From: Providencia burhodogranariea DSM 19968
Lineage (GTDB): Bacteria > Pseudomonadota > Gammaproteobacteria > Enterobacterales > Enterobacteriaceae
DNA: 64,000 bases
NCBI RefSeq assembly: GCF_000314855.2
Contig: NZ_KB233222.1
Coordinates: 1,978,130 to 2,042,129 of the forward strand
Direction: 5' to 3'
In this document: positions 8,691 to 17,941 of the stretch, piece after piece
Layout of the letters: each line of letters starts with the position of its first letter
Position numbering within the stretch: position 1 is the first letter of the stretch
Notes under the pieces: model-generated
The model's database searches: none
Told to the model about the DNA's origin: nothing
Seen by the model: the letters and a program-made list of their open reading frames with translations, nothing else
Made by a program: the position numbers and the translations under genes

Positions 8691-8755
8691 TATTATTCTA
8701 TCCCGGCTTGAGCATCTAGCTCATCAAATTTCCTACCCTTTACGGAGCCGGTTTC
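8691..8755 (+). promoter_or_regulatory. pyrC promoter and CTP-switch leader hairpin
   Basis: A -10 element TATTAT (8691-8696) lies 6-9 bases before CCCGG (8702-8706). CCGGCT (8703-8708) is an exact inverted repeat of AGCCGG (8746-8751), and the second arm overlaps the ribosome binding site GGAG (8744-8747) of pyrC. In E. coli and Salmonella, high CTP makes RNA polymerase start at a C, giving a transcript whose 5' hairpin hides the binding site, whereas low CTP shifts the start to G and frees it. The same layout is visible here. No good -35 is evident. Confidence 0.72.
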
Positions 8756-9805
8756 ATGACTACTGTAACAACTTTAAAAATCCGCCGCCCAGACGATTGG
8801 CATGTTCATTTTCGTGATGATGATATGCTAAAAACTGTTGTCCCTTATACTAGCCAATTTTTCGGTCGTGCCATTGTCATGCCAAACCTTACCCCTCCAA
8901 TTACTACGATTGAGATGGCAAAATCCTATCGTGAACGAATTATACAAGCCGTTCCCGTAGGCCATAAATTTACACCATTGATGACCTGCTATTTGACTGA
9001 TACCACAGATCCTGATGAGCTTATTCGTGGTTTCAATGAAGGAGTCTTCACTGCGTGTAAACTTTACCCTGCAAATGCAACAACCAATTCAAGCCATGGC
9101 GTTTCTGATATCAAAAATATTTACTCTACCCTTGCTGCGATGGAACAAGCAGGTATGCCATTACTCATTCATGGTGAAGTCACTGCAAGTAATATTGATA
9201 TTTTTGATCGTGAAGCACGCTTTATTGAATTAGTCATGCAACCTCTGAGAAAGGATTTCCCTAAATTAAAAATCGTTTTTGAGCACATCACGACAAAAGA
9301 AGCTGCTCAATACGTTCAAGATGCAGATGACTATTTGGCAGCAACATTAACACCACAACACTTAATGTTTAATCGTAATCATATGCTCGTTGGTGGTGTT
9401 CGTCCTCATTTATTCTGCTTGCCAATCCTGAAGCGTAATGTTCACCAAGAAGCTTTACGTACCGCTGTTGCTTCTGGTAATGACCGCTTCTTTTTAGGTA
9501 CTGATACAGCCCCCCATGCTCAACATCGTAAAGAATCATCCTGTGGCTGTGCCGGTGTTTTCAATGCACCGACTGCACTTGCGGCATACGCAACTGTGTT
9601 TGAAGAACTTGGCGCATTATCACATTTTGAAGCATTTTGTTCATTAAATGGTCCTAAGTTCTATAATTTGCCCGTGAATGATGGCTATATTCAGCTAACA
9701 AAAGAAGAAAACATCACTACCCAGTCAATTGATTGTGGTGACGATAAATTAATACCTTTCCTTGCCGGTGAAGATTCTCGTTGGACCGTACGCATTATTG
9801 ATTAA
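8756..9805 (+). CDS. pyrC: Dihydroorotase
   Basis: 349 residues, the length of class II dihydroorotases. PyrC cyclises N-carbamoyl-L-aspartate to dihydroorotate in pyrimidine synthesis, in the cytosol, as a zinc enzyme. Metal ligands are visible: His16 and His18 (DWHVHFRD), the carboxylated Lys102 ([16 protein letters not shown]), His139 (LLIHGEV), His in FEHITTKEA near 177, and Asp in GTDTAPH near 250. The substrate and flexible loop regions match E. coli PyrC throughout. The start ATG follows ACGGAG at 8 bases. It stands alone, with a terminator directly behind it. Expression is probably set by the CTP-sensitive leader. Confidence 0.98.
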   Translation: MTTVTTLKIRRPDDWHVHFRDDDMLKTVVPYTSQFFGRAIVMPNLTPPITTIEMAKSYRERIIQAVPVGHKFTPLMTCYLTDTTDPDELIRGFNEGVFTACKLYPANATTNSSHGVSDIKNIYSTLAAMEQAGMPLLIHGEVTASNIDIFDREARFIELVMQPLRKDFPKLKIVFEHITTKEAAQYVQDADDYLAATLTPQHLMFNRNHMLVGGVRPHLFCLPILKRNVHQEALRTAVASGNDRFFLGTDTAPHAQHRKESSCGCAGVFNAPTALAAYATVFEELGALSHFEAFCSLNGPKFYNLPVNDGYIQLTKEENITTQSIDCGDDKLIPFLAGEDSRWTVRIID

Positions 9806-9812
9806 CGCATTT

Positions 9813-9842
9813 AAACGGAAAGCCCATGCTTTCCGTTTATTT
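9813..9842 (+). terminator. Terminator after pyrC
   Basis: Perfect 11-bp stem AAACGGAAAGC (9813-9823) / GCTTTCCGTTT (9828-9838) with a 4-base loop, ending in a T-rich tail, 8 bp after the pyrC stop codon. Confidence 0.9.
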
Positions 9843-10008
9843 AGCTTACTGCTTCTTTTTTGCATAATCTGTCATTTATATGTAAAAAATTTTTATTTCC
9901 TTTCCTATTATAAAAATCCCCTTATACTGATTGATACTCGACATGAGTATTTCGCCCTTAGTCAGTTATCGATATATATTTATCACGCATTATGATTAGG
10001 AGGTGTCT

Positions 10009-10263
10009 ATGAATAGAAAAAATGACGTAATTCAGACCCACTCTGTTGTTGGCTGGGACATCAGCACCGTTGATGCATATGATGCGATGATGTTACGTTT
10101 GCATTACCTTCCAGAAAAAAGTGAAAATATTGAGAGTGCCATTGTTGATAAAACAATGTGGTTAACAACCGATGTAGCCAGACAACTTATCGATATTCTA
10201 CAAGCAGGCATTGATAAAATTGAATCCGGCGATTATGTAGAACCTGACTTTAAAACACACTAG
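10009..10263 (+). CDS. bssS: Biofilm regulator BssS
   Basis: 84 residues from the ATG at 10009. An in-frame GTG at 10003 lies inside the binding site AGGAGGT and is not the start. The protein matches E. coli BssS (YceP) across its length: NDVIQTHSVVGWDISTVDAY, DAMMLRLHYL, LWLTTDVARQ-like MWLTTDVARQLIDILQ, and IDKIESGDY. BssS is a small cytosolic regulator that affects biofilm formation and indole/AI-2 signalling in E. coli; its mechanism is not known. In E. coli bssS lies beside dinI and pyrC. Here dinI is missing and bssS follows pyrC directly, separated by about 200 bp. Confidence 0.93.
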   Translation: MNRKNDVIQTHSVVGWDISTVDAYDAMMLRLHYLPEKSENIESAIVDKTMWLTTDVARQLIDILQAGIDKIESGDYVEPDFKTH

Positions 10264-10510
10264 TGAAAATAATGGATATTTGGGATTAGCCAAATATCCA
10301 TTAATCGCATGCTTGAATACGTTATTAATACACATTTCATATGAGAAAGAAAAATACAAAATAATCAAAAATAATAATATCTATGCCAATAATAATTAAA
10401 TAGTTAATTAGAAACATAAATTAATAAAATTGTTTTTTATAAATTAGCTCATTGACTTTCATATCAATTTCAATCTATTGTAATAGCCTTTTCGAACAAG
10501 GATGTTCCCT

Positions 10511-11104
10511 ATGAGAATATTAGTTATTGACGAGTGCTATTATACCCGGCTTGGTATTACAGAGTATTTATCTTCTAATAAAACATTAGAATTCATTAGT
10601 GTGGCATATATTGAAGATGCTATTGATTGTCTTAATGATAGCAAACCCACAATTATTCTTGTAAATCTAACTTATTACTGTAACCATTCAAATTATTGTT
10701 TAACTTTAAAAAAACTTCTCAACATATCGAATCAAGTCAAGTTTTACATCTATATTAACGCATCATACCCAATATCAGATAAGCCATTGTTATTGAAGGA
10801 TAATTATTATGTAATGTCTAAAAAAATAATTATCCCAACCTTGAATAAGTTGATAAAGGATTCAGAACAAATTGAAAAAATGATTAAGATAACAAATAAT
10901 TTAAACTCATCAATATTCACATTAAAAGAACAATGTATTATTAACAGCTGGATGAATGAAACTCCTAATCATGTTATTTCCAAAAAAATGGGAATCAGTA
11001 ATAGCACCGTATATTCACAAAAGCGACATATTGCAGCAAAAGTCTTTGTCAAAAACAGAATTGAGCTATTCTTTATTTATAATATTTTTAAGTATCTTTA
11101 TTAA
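10511..11104 (+). CDS. BglJ/RcsB-like LuxR-family regulator with a degenerate receiver domain
   Basis: 197 residues from the ATG at 10511, which has AAGGA eight bases upstream; an ATG nine bases earlier is too close to it. The N-terminal half has the receiver fold pattern (MRILVIDECYYTRLGITEYL) but the phosphoacceptor position is Asn52 (IILVNLTYY) rather than Asp. The C-terminal half is a LuxR/FixJ-type helix-turn-helix (FTLKEQCIINSWMN, VISKKMGISNSTVYSQKRHI). This layout resembles BglJ, GadE or RcsA-type partners of RcsB, which act without phosphorylation. No kinase gene is adjacent. The gene is AT-richer than pyrC and flanked by AT-rich gaps. Targets are unknown; heterodimer formation with RcsB is a guess from the family. 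Confidence 0.7.
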   Translation: MRILVIDECYYTRLGITEYLSSNKTLEFISVAYIEDAIDCLNDSKPTIILVNLTYYCNHSNYCLTLKKLLNISNQVKFYIYINASYPISDKPLLLKDNYYVMSKKIIIPTLNKLIKDSEQIEKMIKITNNLNSSIFTLKEQCIINSWMNETPNHVISKKMGISNSTVYSQKRHIAAKVFVKNRIELFFIYNIFKYLY

Positions 11105-11320
11105 TAATTAATGTTAAAATAATTCACGTTTAAACATATACTGAGCTATTTTATTCAATCATTAAAATCTTAATAGGGTTAATAACTTAATCGACTTCAC
11201 TCAATTTTATTACACTCGCTTAATTGTATGAAACCTCTATTTCATATTTATATATTCTATTTTCTAACACAGATTTTTCTTGAAAAATTCACCACGTAAA
11301 TATGTAAAAAATTTAAGATA

Positions 11321-11335
11321 TTGCTAGGCTAGCAA
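11321..11335. repeat. 15-bp palindrome in the regulator-trhO gap
   Basis: TTGCTAG-G-CTAGCAA, a perfect 7-bp inverted repeat. It may be an operator. It lies in a 386 bp gap with no other gene and about 220 bp after the LuxR-family gene. Confidence 0.5.
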
Positions 11336-11425
11336 CTGAAGGGCTTTCGAGCATATATAGATATACTTTGTGATTCAAATCACTGAATACAGCCAATGAC
11401 GAAGCTAAGTGATGTATAAGGGAAA

Positions 11426-11464
11426 TGGCACCGCATATTGTCCATTTAACACTATGCGGTGCCA
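11426..11464 (-). terminator. Hairpin terminator behind trhO (possibly bidirectional)
   Basis: 11-bp perfect stem TGGCACCGCAT (11426-11436) / ATGCGGTGCCA (11454-11464), 27 bp past the trhO stop codon. On the minus strand it is followed by TTTCCC. The plus-strand side has a better T-rich tail, so it may also stop plus-strand transcripts. Confidence 0.75.
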
Positions 11465-11490
11465 TTTATTTTATTGGGATAGTTACTTGG

Positions 11491-12537
11491 TTACTTATCG
11501 TTATTTAATAAACCATCTGATAAGCGATGACGTGATTTATTAAATATTTTATTACTGACTTCACGTCCAGCACGACGAGCTCGTTGCTCTTCTTCAGGTA
11601 ATTTCATCTCTTCATTACAGGCGGCACTACAACAGCCTTCGTATTTTTCTGCACAGGATGGGCATTGAATGAAAAGTAAATGGCAGCCATCATTATGGCA
11701 GTTTGTGTGAGAGTCGCATGGTTCACCGCACTGATGGCAATGAGCCAACATATCGTCTGTTATGCGCTCTCCCATTCGATTGTCAAAAACAAAGTTTTTG
11801 CCTTTAAAACGCAAGGGTAATCCTTGCTCTTTTGCTTTACGGGCGTATTCAATAATGCCACCTTCAACGTGATAGACATTTTTAAAGCCATTATGCAGCA
11901 TATACGCACTGGCTTTCTCACAACGGATCCCCCCCGTGCAGTACATGACGATATTCTTATCTTTTTGCTCTTGTAACATTTCAACTGCCATGGGCAGTTG
12001 CTCTCTGAATGTATCGGATGGCACTTCAATCGCATTCTCAAAATGCCCTACTTCATATTCGTAATGATTACGCATATCAACAAATACAGTATCTGGGCTA
12101 TCAATCATCTCATTCACTTCATGCGCTTTGAGATATTGCCCAGTATTTGATGCATTAAATGAATCATCAGTAATTCCATCAGCGACTACGCGGTCACGTA
12201 CTTTCATGCGAAGAACCCAAAAAGATTTACCATCATCGTCAATCGCGATATTAAGACGTAAATTATTCAATTCAGGGCTTGTGCTATAAATAAGCTCACG
12301 CAATGCTTCTACATTTGATTCTGGTACACTGATTTGTGCATTAATGCCTTCTTTAGCAATATATACACGGCCAAACACATCAAGTGCTTTAAATTTCAGG
12401 TACCAATCATTCCTAAATGCATTCGCATCTTGAATATTAATATATTTATAAAATGAAATTGTGGTGCGTGGCTCAGTTTCCGCCAACATCCGCTCTTTAA
12501 GAATTTTGTTTGATACTTGGTTATGTAACACTGGCAT
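11491..12537 (-). CDS. trhO: tRNA uridine(34) hydroxylase TrhO (rhodanese family)
   Basis: 348 residues, matching the E. coli TrhO (YceA) type. TrhO hydroxylates U34 of certain tRNAs using oxygen, towards 5-carboxymethoxyuridine (established). The N-terminal acylphosphatase-like domain (about residues 25-120) is followed by a rhodanese domain with [21 protein letters not shown] and the active loop CTGGIRC (Cys200-Cys206). A Cys-rich C terminus has a likely zinc site ([19 protein letters not shown], then [16 protein letters not shown]). In E. coli it adjoins lpxL and mdtG. Here zevAB and ttr genes intervene. It is transcribed alone on the minus strand. Confidence 0.96.
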   Translation of the reverse strand: MPVLHNQVSNKILKERMLAETEPRTTISFYKYINIQDANAFRNDWYLKFKALDVFGRVYIAKEGINAQISVPESNVEALRELIYSTSPELNNLRLNIAIDDDGKSFWVLRMKVRDRVVADGITDDSFNASNTGQYLKAHEVNEMIDSPDTVFVDMRNHYEYEVGHFENAIEVPSDTFREQLPMAVEMLQEQKDKNIVMYCTGGIRCEKASAYMLHNGFKNVYHVEGGIIEYARKAKEQGLPLRFKGKNFVFDNRMGERITDDMLAHCHQCGEPCDSHTNCHNDGCHLLFIQCPSCAEKYEGCCSAACNEEMKLPEEEQRARRAGREVSNKIFNKSRHRLSDGLLNNDK

Positions 12538-12650
12538 GGTGTTCTCAATTCCTTTATAACTTGCTAATATTTAAATGTTTAACATCAATAGCGCCAACAA
12601 AATGGCCACACTACATTATTCCTGAATATTATCACCGTTATTGCTCCAAT

Positions 12651-12679
12651 AAAAAACCCTTCATTTTAAAAGGTTTTTT
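12651..12679. terminator. Symmetric A/T-flanked hairpin
   Basis: AAAAAACC (12651-12658) pairs with GGTTTTTT (12672-12679) over a 13-base loop. It is terminator-like in both directions but the GC core is only two pairs. It lies in the 386 bp gap between divergent trhO and zevA. Confidence 0.4.
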
Positions 12680-12860
12680 GAGCGTCTATTTAAACATTGG
12701 GAATAAATATTACCTTCACCAATTTAGTTCGATACCTTCTGTCTATCGTAAAAACAATTCACCATAAATTGGTATGTCACATTTGAGTAAATAATGTTTA
12801 ATTAATGTCCTTATAGAGCAACATCTGATCTATGTTAGATTTATTTCAAACCGAAACTAA

Positions 12861-12873
12861 GTTATATTATAAC
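12861..12873 (+). promoter_or_regulatory. Candidate Zur operator upstream of zevAB
   Basis: GTTATATTATAAC is a perfect palindrome around its centre base and matches the core of the enterobacterial Zur box (GTTATA-N-TATAAC). It lies 50 bp before zevA. A TATAGT -10 element (12897-12902) is 23 bases downstream, so bound Zur would cover the -35 region. Zur represses zinc uptake genes when zinc is plentiful. Its match to this operon's predicted role supports the call. Confidence 0.72.
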
Positions 12874-12923
12874 ATCAACATTATGAGTCATTAGCTTATA
12901 GTAGACTGATTAAAGTATATAAT

Positions 12924-13559
12924 ATGTTTAAATTCAAAACGTTAATTATTATTTTTTGTTTATTTATCACATCTAAGGGATATGCTCACCCCCATAGTTT
13001 TATTGATATGCAGGTAATGCCTGAGATCAAACAAGATCAATTTATCGGCCTCACGTTTACTTGGAAGATGGATCCGATGACATCTGTAGATATTGCCTAT
13101 GACCTAAAAAAGAGCAAAGAAGATGATATTCAATGGAAGAAACAAGCTGCCACCTTGATGGCAAATATCCTAGCGCAAAATTATTTCACTGATTTTTACG
13201 TTCAAGATAAAAAAATTGCCTTGCAGCATTTGCCTGCTAGCTACCGTTTACAGCGTGAAGGGCTACAAGTCGTCTTCACATTTACAGTTCTTTTTGTGCA
13301 TCCCTTCCCTGTTAAAAACGCCAACATTGAATTTTTAACCTATGATCCTACTTTTTTTGTCAATATGACCTACCCAAATAATAAGGCAATCATTCTCACC
13401 AAAGAATTGAACTCAGAATGTAAAATCACATTGCAAGAGCCCAATGTCGCTGATGAACTTCGTTTATATGCCTATTCACTGGATATGAATCAATCCGCTG
13501 AAGATGACGACACATTAGGATTACAATTTGCACAAAGGGTCAAAATACAATGTCAATAA
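12924..13559 (+). CDS. zevA: DUF1007 periplasmic protein, zinc uptake partner ZevA
   Basis: 211 residues with a signal peptide (cut near GYAHPHSF) and the DUF1007 start HPHSFIDMQV followed by LTFTWKMDPMTS. The mature N terminus HPH is a plausible metal ligand. The domain continues to LGLQFAQRVKIQC. DUF1007 proteins are encoded beside NicO-type permeases. In Haemophilus influenzae the pair ZevA/ZevB is needed for growth at low zinc (established). The gene overlaps zevB by 10 bp, so translation is coupled. A candidate Zur box sits upstream. The metal (zinc rather than nickel or cobalt) is inferred from the family and that box. Confidence 0.8.
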   Translation: MFKFKTLIIIFCLFITSKGYAHPHSFIDMQVMPEIKQDQFIGLTFTWKMDPMTSVDIAYDLKKSKEDDIQWKKQAATLMANILAQNYFTDFYVQDKKIALQHLPASYRLQREGLQVVFTFTVLFVHPFPVKNANIEFLTYDPTFFVNMTYPNNKAIILTKELNSECKITLQEPNVADELRLYAYSLDMNQSAEDDDTLGLQFAQRVKIQCQ

Positions 13560-14572
13560 ATAAGCCCGGCTTCTTTTCGCTATCAAAGATCATCGGCATC
13601 CTATTCTTACTGTTACTTATCACAGTGATCTATCAATTCCACCAGCACTGGCCTATGTTATTGCAAATTAGCGTCTCATGGCAGAAACAGCTAAACCATA
13701 GCCTCACTGAACTTTTGCAAGCAACGAGCCAAGATACTTTACACTCAGGACTCATGCTAATTTCTATCAGCTTTTTATATGGTCTTTTACATGCTGTTGG
13801 CCCCGGCCATGGAAAATTAATTATTACCACTTACATTGCAACTAATCCGACTCGTCTCAAACAAAGTGTCATACTCAGTTTGCTATCTTCATTGTTACAA
13901 GGATTAGTGGCGGTCATATTAGTTTCTGCTATCTTAGTTATTTTCCAGCTATCGACTCGCCATTTAAATTTAGTCAGCCAATACAGTGAAAAACTTAGCT
14001 ATGGATTTGTTATATTACTCGGGTTGTTATGCTGCTTTAAAGCCTTCAGGCAACTCTGGAAAATAAATCACAAAAGCAAAGCACAGGCACTGAGAGTTCG
14101 TACAGTTTCTCCCTTAAATACCACACAAGCCTTTGTGATGAGCCCTCCCTATCAATCAGATGCTATTTGTAATTGTGGACATCAACATGTCATTTCGCCT
14201 CAACAGTTACCAATTAGTCTTAAAACTCAAGCTATCGTAGTGTTTTCTATGGGATTACGTCCTTGCTCAGGGGCATTATTGGTATTAATTTTTTCGTATG
14301 TTATTGGCGTTTACCAATGGGGGATTATAGCTGCTATGGCAATGGCATTAGGTACTGCGTTAACGATTTGCACCATTGCTATTTTTGTCTATTTTTTGCG
14401 TGATACAGCAATGTATTTGGCAAAGAAGCAAGGTTTTACTTTCTCGGCTTACTGGGGAATTATAATTGGATTCTGTGCAGGTTTAGTTTTTATTCTGCTA
14501 GGTCTTTTGATGTATCAAAGCTTAGCTATCGATGGAATGGGTTCACCTTTACTCTCCCCACGCCAAACCTAA
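13550..14572 (+). CDS. zevB: NicO-type metal permease ZevB
   Basis: 340 residues with about seven hydrophobic segments. The NicO/UreH family motifs are present: FLYGLLHAVGPGHGKLIITTY near residue 75-95 (His and Gly-His-Gly, the metal path) and FSMGLRPCSGALLVLIFSY near 235-255. A soluble loop at about residues 170-220 holds a CNCGHQH cluster. The family includes nickel/cobalt exporters such as RcnA. With a DUF1007 partner and a Zur-like box, zinc transport as in H. influenzae ZevB is the better reading. The start lies within the end of zevA. No terminator hairpin of its own is clear; an ERIC-like repeat follows at 14647. Confidence 0.8.
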   Translation: MSINKPGFFSLSKIIGILFLLLLITVIYQFHQHWPMLLQISVSWQKQLNHSLTELLQATSQDTLHSGLMLISISFLYGLLHAVGPGHGKLIITTYIATNPTRLKQSVILSLLSSLLQGLVAVILVSAILVIFQLSTRHLNLVSQYSEKLSYGFVILLGLLCCFKAFRQLWKINHKSKAQALRVRTVSPLNTTQAFVMSPPYQSDAICNCGHQHVISPQQLPISLKTQAIVVFSMGLRPCSGALLVLIFSYVIGVYQWGIIAAMAMALGTALTICTIAIFVYFLRDTAMYLAKKQGFTFSAYWGIIIGFCAGLVFILLGLLMYQSLAIDGMGSPLLSPRQT

Positions 14573-14646
14573 GCATTTTAATTAGCCTAAGTACCTTATT
14601 TACTTCACATGTACTGTGACTTTAAATTTGATAATTTACTGAATAA

Positions 14647-14855
14647 ATACCCTAAATAATTCGCGTTATAGTGAAGCTGCAACCAAGGCTATACAACATT
14701 AGTATGTAATTCAGGCAGCTGAAAGCAGTCAACAAAACTATAGCTCAATGTATGACGAGTATTGGCGAGGCTCCCGAGAAACATACATCAGTATGTGACT
14801 CGGGTTCGTAAATAAAGCCAACAACGAACGCTGCGGCACGAAGCAAGACGGGTAT
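14647..14855. repeat. ERIC-like element between convergent zevB and ttrA
   Basis: Begins ATACCCTAAATAATTCGCG and ends CAAGACGGGTAT, giving inverted ends ATACCC/GGGTAT. The interior has the ERIC-type core inverted repeat (CCCGAG, ACATAC-ATCA-GTATGT, CTCGGG). At 209 bp it is longer than the usual 126-127 bp. The call rests on recalled ERIC structure; the exact ends are approximate. Its stem could serve as a terminator for both neighbours. Confidence 0.72.
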
Positions 14856-14857
14856 GA

Positions 14858-17800
14858 TTATATTAATTCAATACGCGCTGGCAAGCCCTGCCTCACTGAT
14901 GCACCCGATACCCAATCTAGCCAAGTATTCGCGACTTCGCGAGTTGGATCAGCAAAACCTAAATCATTTAAGTTGATACCTGAGCCATTCGCTGCATTCA
15001 TTGGCATTGGATTACCATCTAGATAATGCTGCTTAGCACCCATCTCTTTATGACCATAACCATGCTCAATCGCCAGCACTCCAGGCATCACTCCTTCTAA
15101 TAAACTGATTTGCGCTTCTGCATGTCCCCCCGGCGTGGTGATCTTGACCCAATCACCATGCTTAACTCCCATTTTTTCGGCATCAGTTGGATTAATTGCC
15201 ACCAAATTGGTTGGTTTCACATGTCGTAAACGTTCAATCACTGTCGTCGAACTGCTCATCACATGTGATTTAAAAGACATCAATTTCAACGGCCACTCTT
15301 TTGGTGGGAAGACATTGTTCACATCTTCGCCATTGGACATGCGAGGTGGATAGTAGGTTGGGCAGCCACTGTAACGTTCCCCTGTAATTGCATGACGATT
15401 TATAGCAACGGTCGGGTTCCAAATCTGTAACCCTTTATTCCATTGAGGCCCAGTCTCATCGCCATTCCATGCTTTTTCATATGGCGCGAAACGCCCTCCT
15501 CGAGTAAAAATATAAGCAACTCGACGAACTTCCTCTGCCTTTAAGGATTCAGTCATCGCAGGTAAAATACGCTCAACGCCACTAATTTGAATATCTTCAC
15601 TAGCAGCTTCTGGTACAGGTTTCTCACCAAGCCATGCCATATTGGCTGCTACGCGGAGGTAGTAATCTTCAGCACTATTCAGCGGATATTTATTGCCATC
15701 CATATCTTCAATAACGTTATCACCAAATCCCGGTAAATTAAGTGCTTTCGCGACAGCAATGCAGAAGCTTTCCATTGAAACGGGTTGCCCATCGGCTGTT
15801 TTTGCTGTCCGTGATTCGACTATTGGCCAACGTGCCGTACTTGCTTTAACCTGAACGCCTGACCAAGGTGCACTGAACCCCCAACTTTCAAAGTTATGGG
15901 TATCTGGCACAATATAATCTGCCAATGCTGTCGTTTCGTTCATAAAAGCATCAATACCAATAATTAGAGGAAGGTGCTGTGGGTCTTTTAATTTCTCTTC
16001 CATAACCTGACGAATACCTGCAATACCATAAACAGGGTTTGTCATATTGGTGATCCATGCTTTCAAAGTATACGGATAACCCATTAATGCTGAGGCTAAT
16101 TGTTCCGTTAATTGGCCTTTAGCAAACGGATACCATGGCGCTTTAGCTGGATATGGTTTTTCACCTGCTGCAATCCTAGCTTTAAATTCATCTGATTTTT
16201 CATATACTTCATTACTGCGTGATAGCACGACACCTTTTGGTTTCACTTTACCTGCGTAGCTGGCCATTTTGTAGCGTGGGCCATCATTTTCGCCATTAAA
16301 CTTACCTCCACCGACAGATACCCCACCTTTAAGGTTCAGGTTACCAATCAAGGCATTTAACATGATGACTGACCATGCCGTATAGAAACCATTTCCCCCC
16401 ATCATGCCACCGTGAGAAATAACAGCAGCTTTGCGATCATAAGAAGTTAATGCTCGACCCAATGACTCAATAGTTTTTACTGGTACTTGGCAACGCTCGC
16501 TATACTCATCCAAAGTCATACGGTCAGCGGCTTCTTTTAAACATTGAAAGCTTGATTTTACGGTCACTTCACTGCCGTCGTGTAATGTCACTTGGCGTGT
16601 TACAAACAGTTCGGCCGTCGGCACATCATTCGCCAATTTCAACTCACCTGACGCATCTTGGACTAAGTAAGCTTTTTGACTTTCTTCATCATCAGTAGCT
16701 TCACCATTAAGATATGAAGCTAGCAATAATTGCCCTGCTAATGGGTGACCATCATCGGTAATGACAAGGTGAGTTGAGTTAGTCCAGCTTTTCTCTCCCA
16801 CCGCTTTCATCGATTTTTCACTTGGCACTCTCAGATATTGGTCATTATAACGCGCATTTTCGATGATCCACCGAACCATTCCCATGACCAGAGCAGCATC
16901 CGTTCCCGGTTGGACAGGGACCCAATGTCCATGGTCATTCGCAAGAGTTGTCGTTAGTGGCAATGCAGGAGCAACCACTACATAATTGAAGGAATCACGT
17001 AACCGCGCAGATGCTAATTGGCGACCTTGGCGTTTAAACGGATTTCCTGACTGTGCCGGCGATGTTCCGATAAATAGTGCAAAGCGAACGTTATCCCAGT
17101 CAGGTTTAACGTGGGCATTTTTATCAAGATCATCCATTAATGCGCCAGAACCTGCACGATAAGCTAAACCACAATAAGAACCATGAGCACCAAAGTTTTT
17201 ACTACCAAACCCATTTTGAGCAAAACGGCGAATAAAACCATCACGGCCATCATCACCGGCATTAGTAACTAACAGTTGGTTAGCCTTAGGCCCCAATTTT
17301 GGTTGGGAAGGATCTAACGGGGTTTCAAGATCGCGAATTGCACGCAGGCCATCAACATGCCCTTCGCCAAATAAATTGCCACCTTCAACCACTTCTTTGA
17401 TCAATTGTTCAAAGCTAATACGTTCCCACTTACCTTCTCCGCGCTTACCAACACGTTTCATCGGTTCAAGAATACGCAATGGACTCGTTAAGCCTTCCAT
17501 CAGTGTGGCTCCACGAGCACAAGCCGTTGAGCGGTGTTCAAGCCCACTTTCTCCACCCATTTTATTTAATGCTGTTTTCAGGGGCATACCATACGGAAAG
17601 TGTTCTTCATGTGACAATGGATGATATGGATTACCTGCGATACGTAAAACTTCATTTTTAGCCGTATCGACACGGGCACGAATACCACATTGGGTCCAGC
17701 AACCAAAACATTGCGTCATCGCGATAACTTGCTCAGGATTCTCTTGCCAACCACTAATAGCTTGACCTTCAGGTTGTAAAGAGTTGCCATTGATGCGATC

Positions 17801-17941
17801 TAAGGTCACTTTACCTGATGTTCCATTGACGAGACCATCAACTGCACGTTTAGCGACATCACGGTAGCTTGCACCAAATAATGCTAGTCCCCCGACAACT
17901 AAACCACCTTTAAGCCATTGACGTCTTGAGAATTTAACCAT
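14858..17941 (-). CDS. ttrA: Tetrathionate reductase catalytic subunit A
   Basis: 1027 residues from the ATG at 17941, preceded by AAGGAG; the longer frame upstream lacks a binding site and would bury the Tat signal. The protein begins with a twin-arginine signal (SRRQWLKGGLVVGGLALFGA). A [4Fe-4S] motif follows (CFGCWTQCGI, near residue 79) and then the molybdopterin oxidoreductase domains, with GSYCGLAYRAG near residue 255 and the C-terminal cofactor domain (VAINPTDAEKMGVKHGDWVKI). TtrA reduces tetrathionate to thiosulfate at the periplasmic side. The start overlaps the end of ttrC by 8 bp. Operon order is ttrB, ttrC, ttrA, as in Salmonella. Confidence 0.97.
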   Translation of the reverse strand: MVKFSRRQWLKGGLVVGGLALFGASYRDVAKRAVDGLVNGTSGKVTLDRINGNSLQPEGQAISGWQENPEQVIAMTQCFGCWTQCGIRARVDTAKNEVLRIAGNPYHPLSHEEHFPYGMPLKTALNKMGGESGLEHRSTACARGATLMEGLTSPLRILEPMKRVGKRGEGKWERISFEQLIKEVVEGGNLFGEGHVDGLRAIRDLETPLDPSQPKLGPKANQLLVTNAGDDGRDGFIRRFAQNGFGSKNFGAHGSYCGLAYRAGSGALMDDLDKNAHVKPDWDNVRFALFIGTSPAQSGNPFKRQGRQLASARLRDSFNYVVVAPALPLTTTLANDHGHWVPVQPGTDAALVMGMVRWIIENARYNDQYLRVPSEKSMKAVGEKSWTNSTHLVITDDGHPLAGQLLLASYLNGEATDDEESQKAYLVQDASGELKLANDVPTAELFVTRQVTLHDGSEVTVKSSFQCLKEAADRMTLDEYSERCQVPVKTIESLGRALTSYDRKAAVISHGGMMGGNGFYTAWSVIMLNALIGNLNLKGGVSVGGGKFNGENDGPRYKMASYAGKVKPKGVVLSRSNEVYEKSDEFKARIAAGEKPYPAKAPWYPFAKGQLTEQLASALMGYPYTLKAWITNMTNPVYGIAGIRQVMEEKLKDPQHLPLIIGIDAFMNETTALADYIVPDTHNFESWGFSAPWSGVQVKASTARWPIVESRTAKTADGQPVSMESFCIAVAKALNLPGFGDNVIEDMDGNKYPLNSAEDYYLRVAANMAWLGEKPVPEAASEDIQISGVERILPAMTESLKAEEVRRVAYIFTRGGRFAPYEKAWNGDETGPQWNKGLQIWNPTVAINRHAITGERYSGCPTYYPPRMSNGEDVNNVFPPKEWPLKLMSFKSHVMSSSTTVIERLRHVKPTNLVAINPTDAEKMGVKHGDWVKITTPGGHAEAQISLLEGVMPGVLAIEHGYGHKEMGAKQHYLDGNPMPMNAANGSGINLNDLGFADPTREVANTWLDWVSGASVRQGLPARIELI

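Noticed and set aside
11281..11470. Small RNA gene ending at the hairpin 11426-11464
   Set aside because: The hairpin is well placed to be the trhO terminator and no convincing promoter is present on the plus strand.
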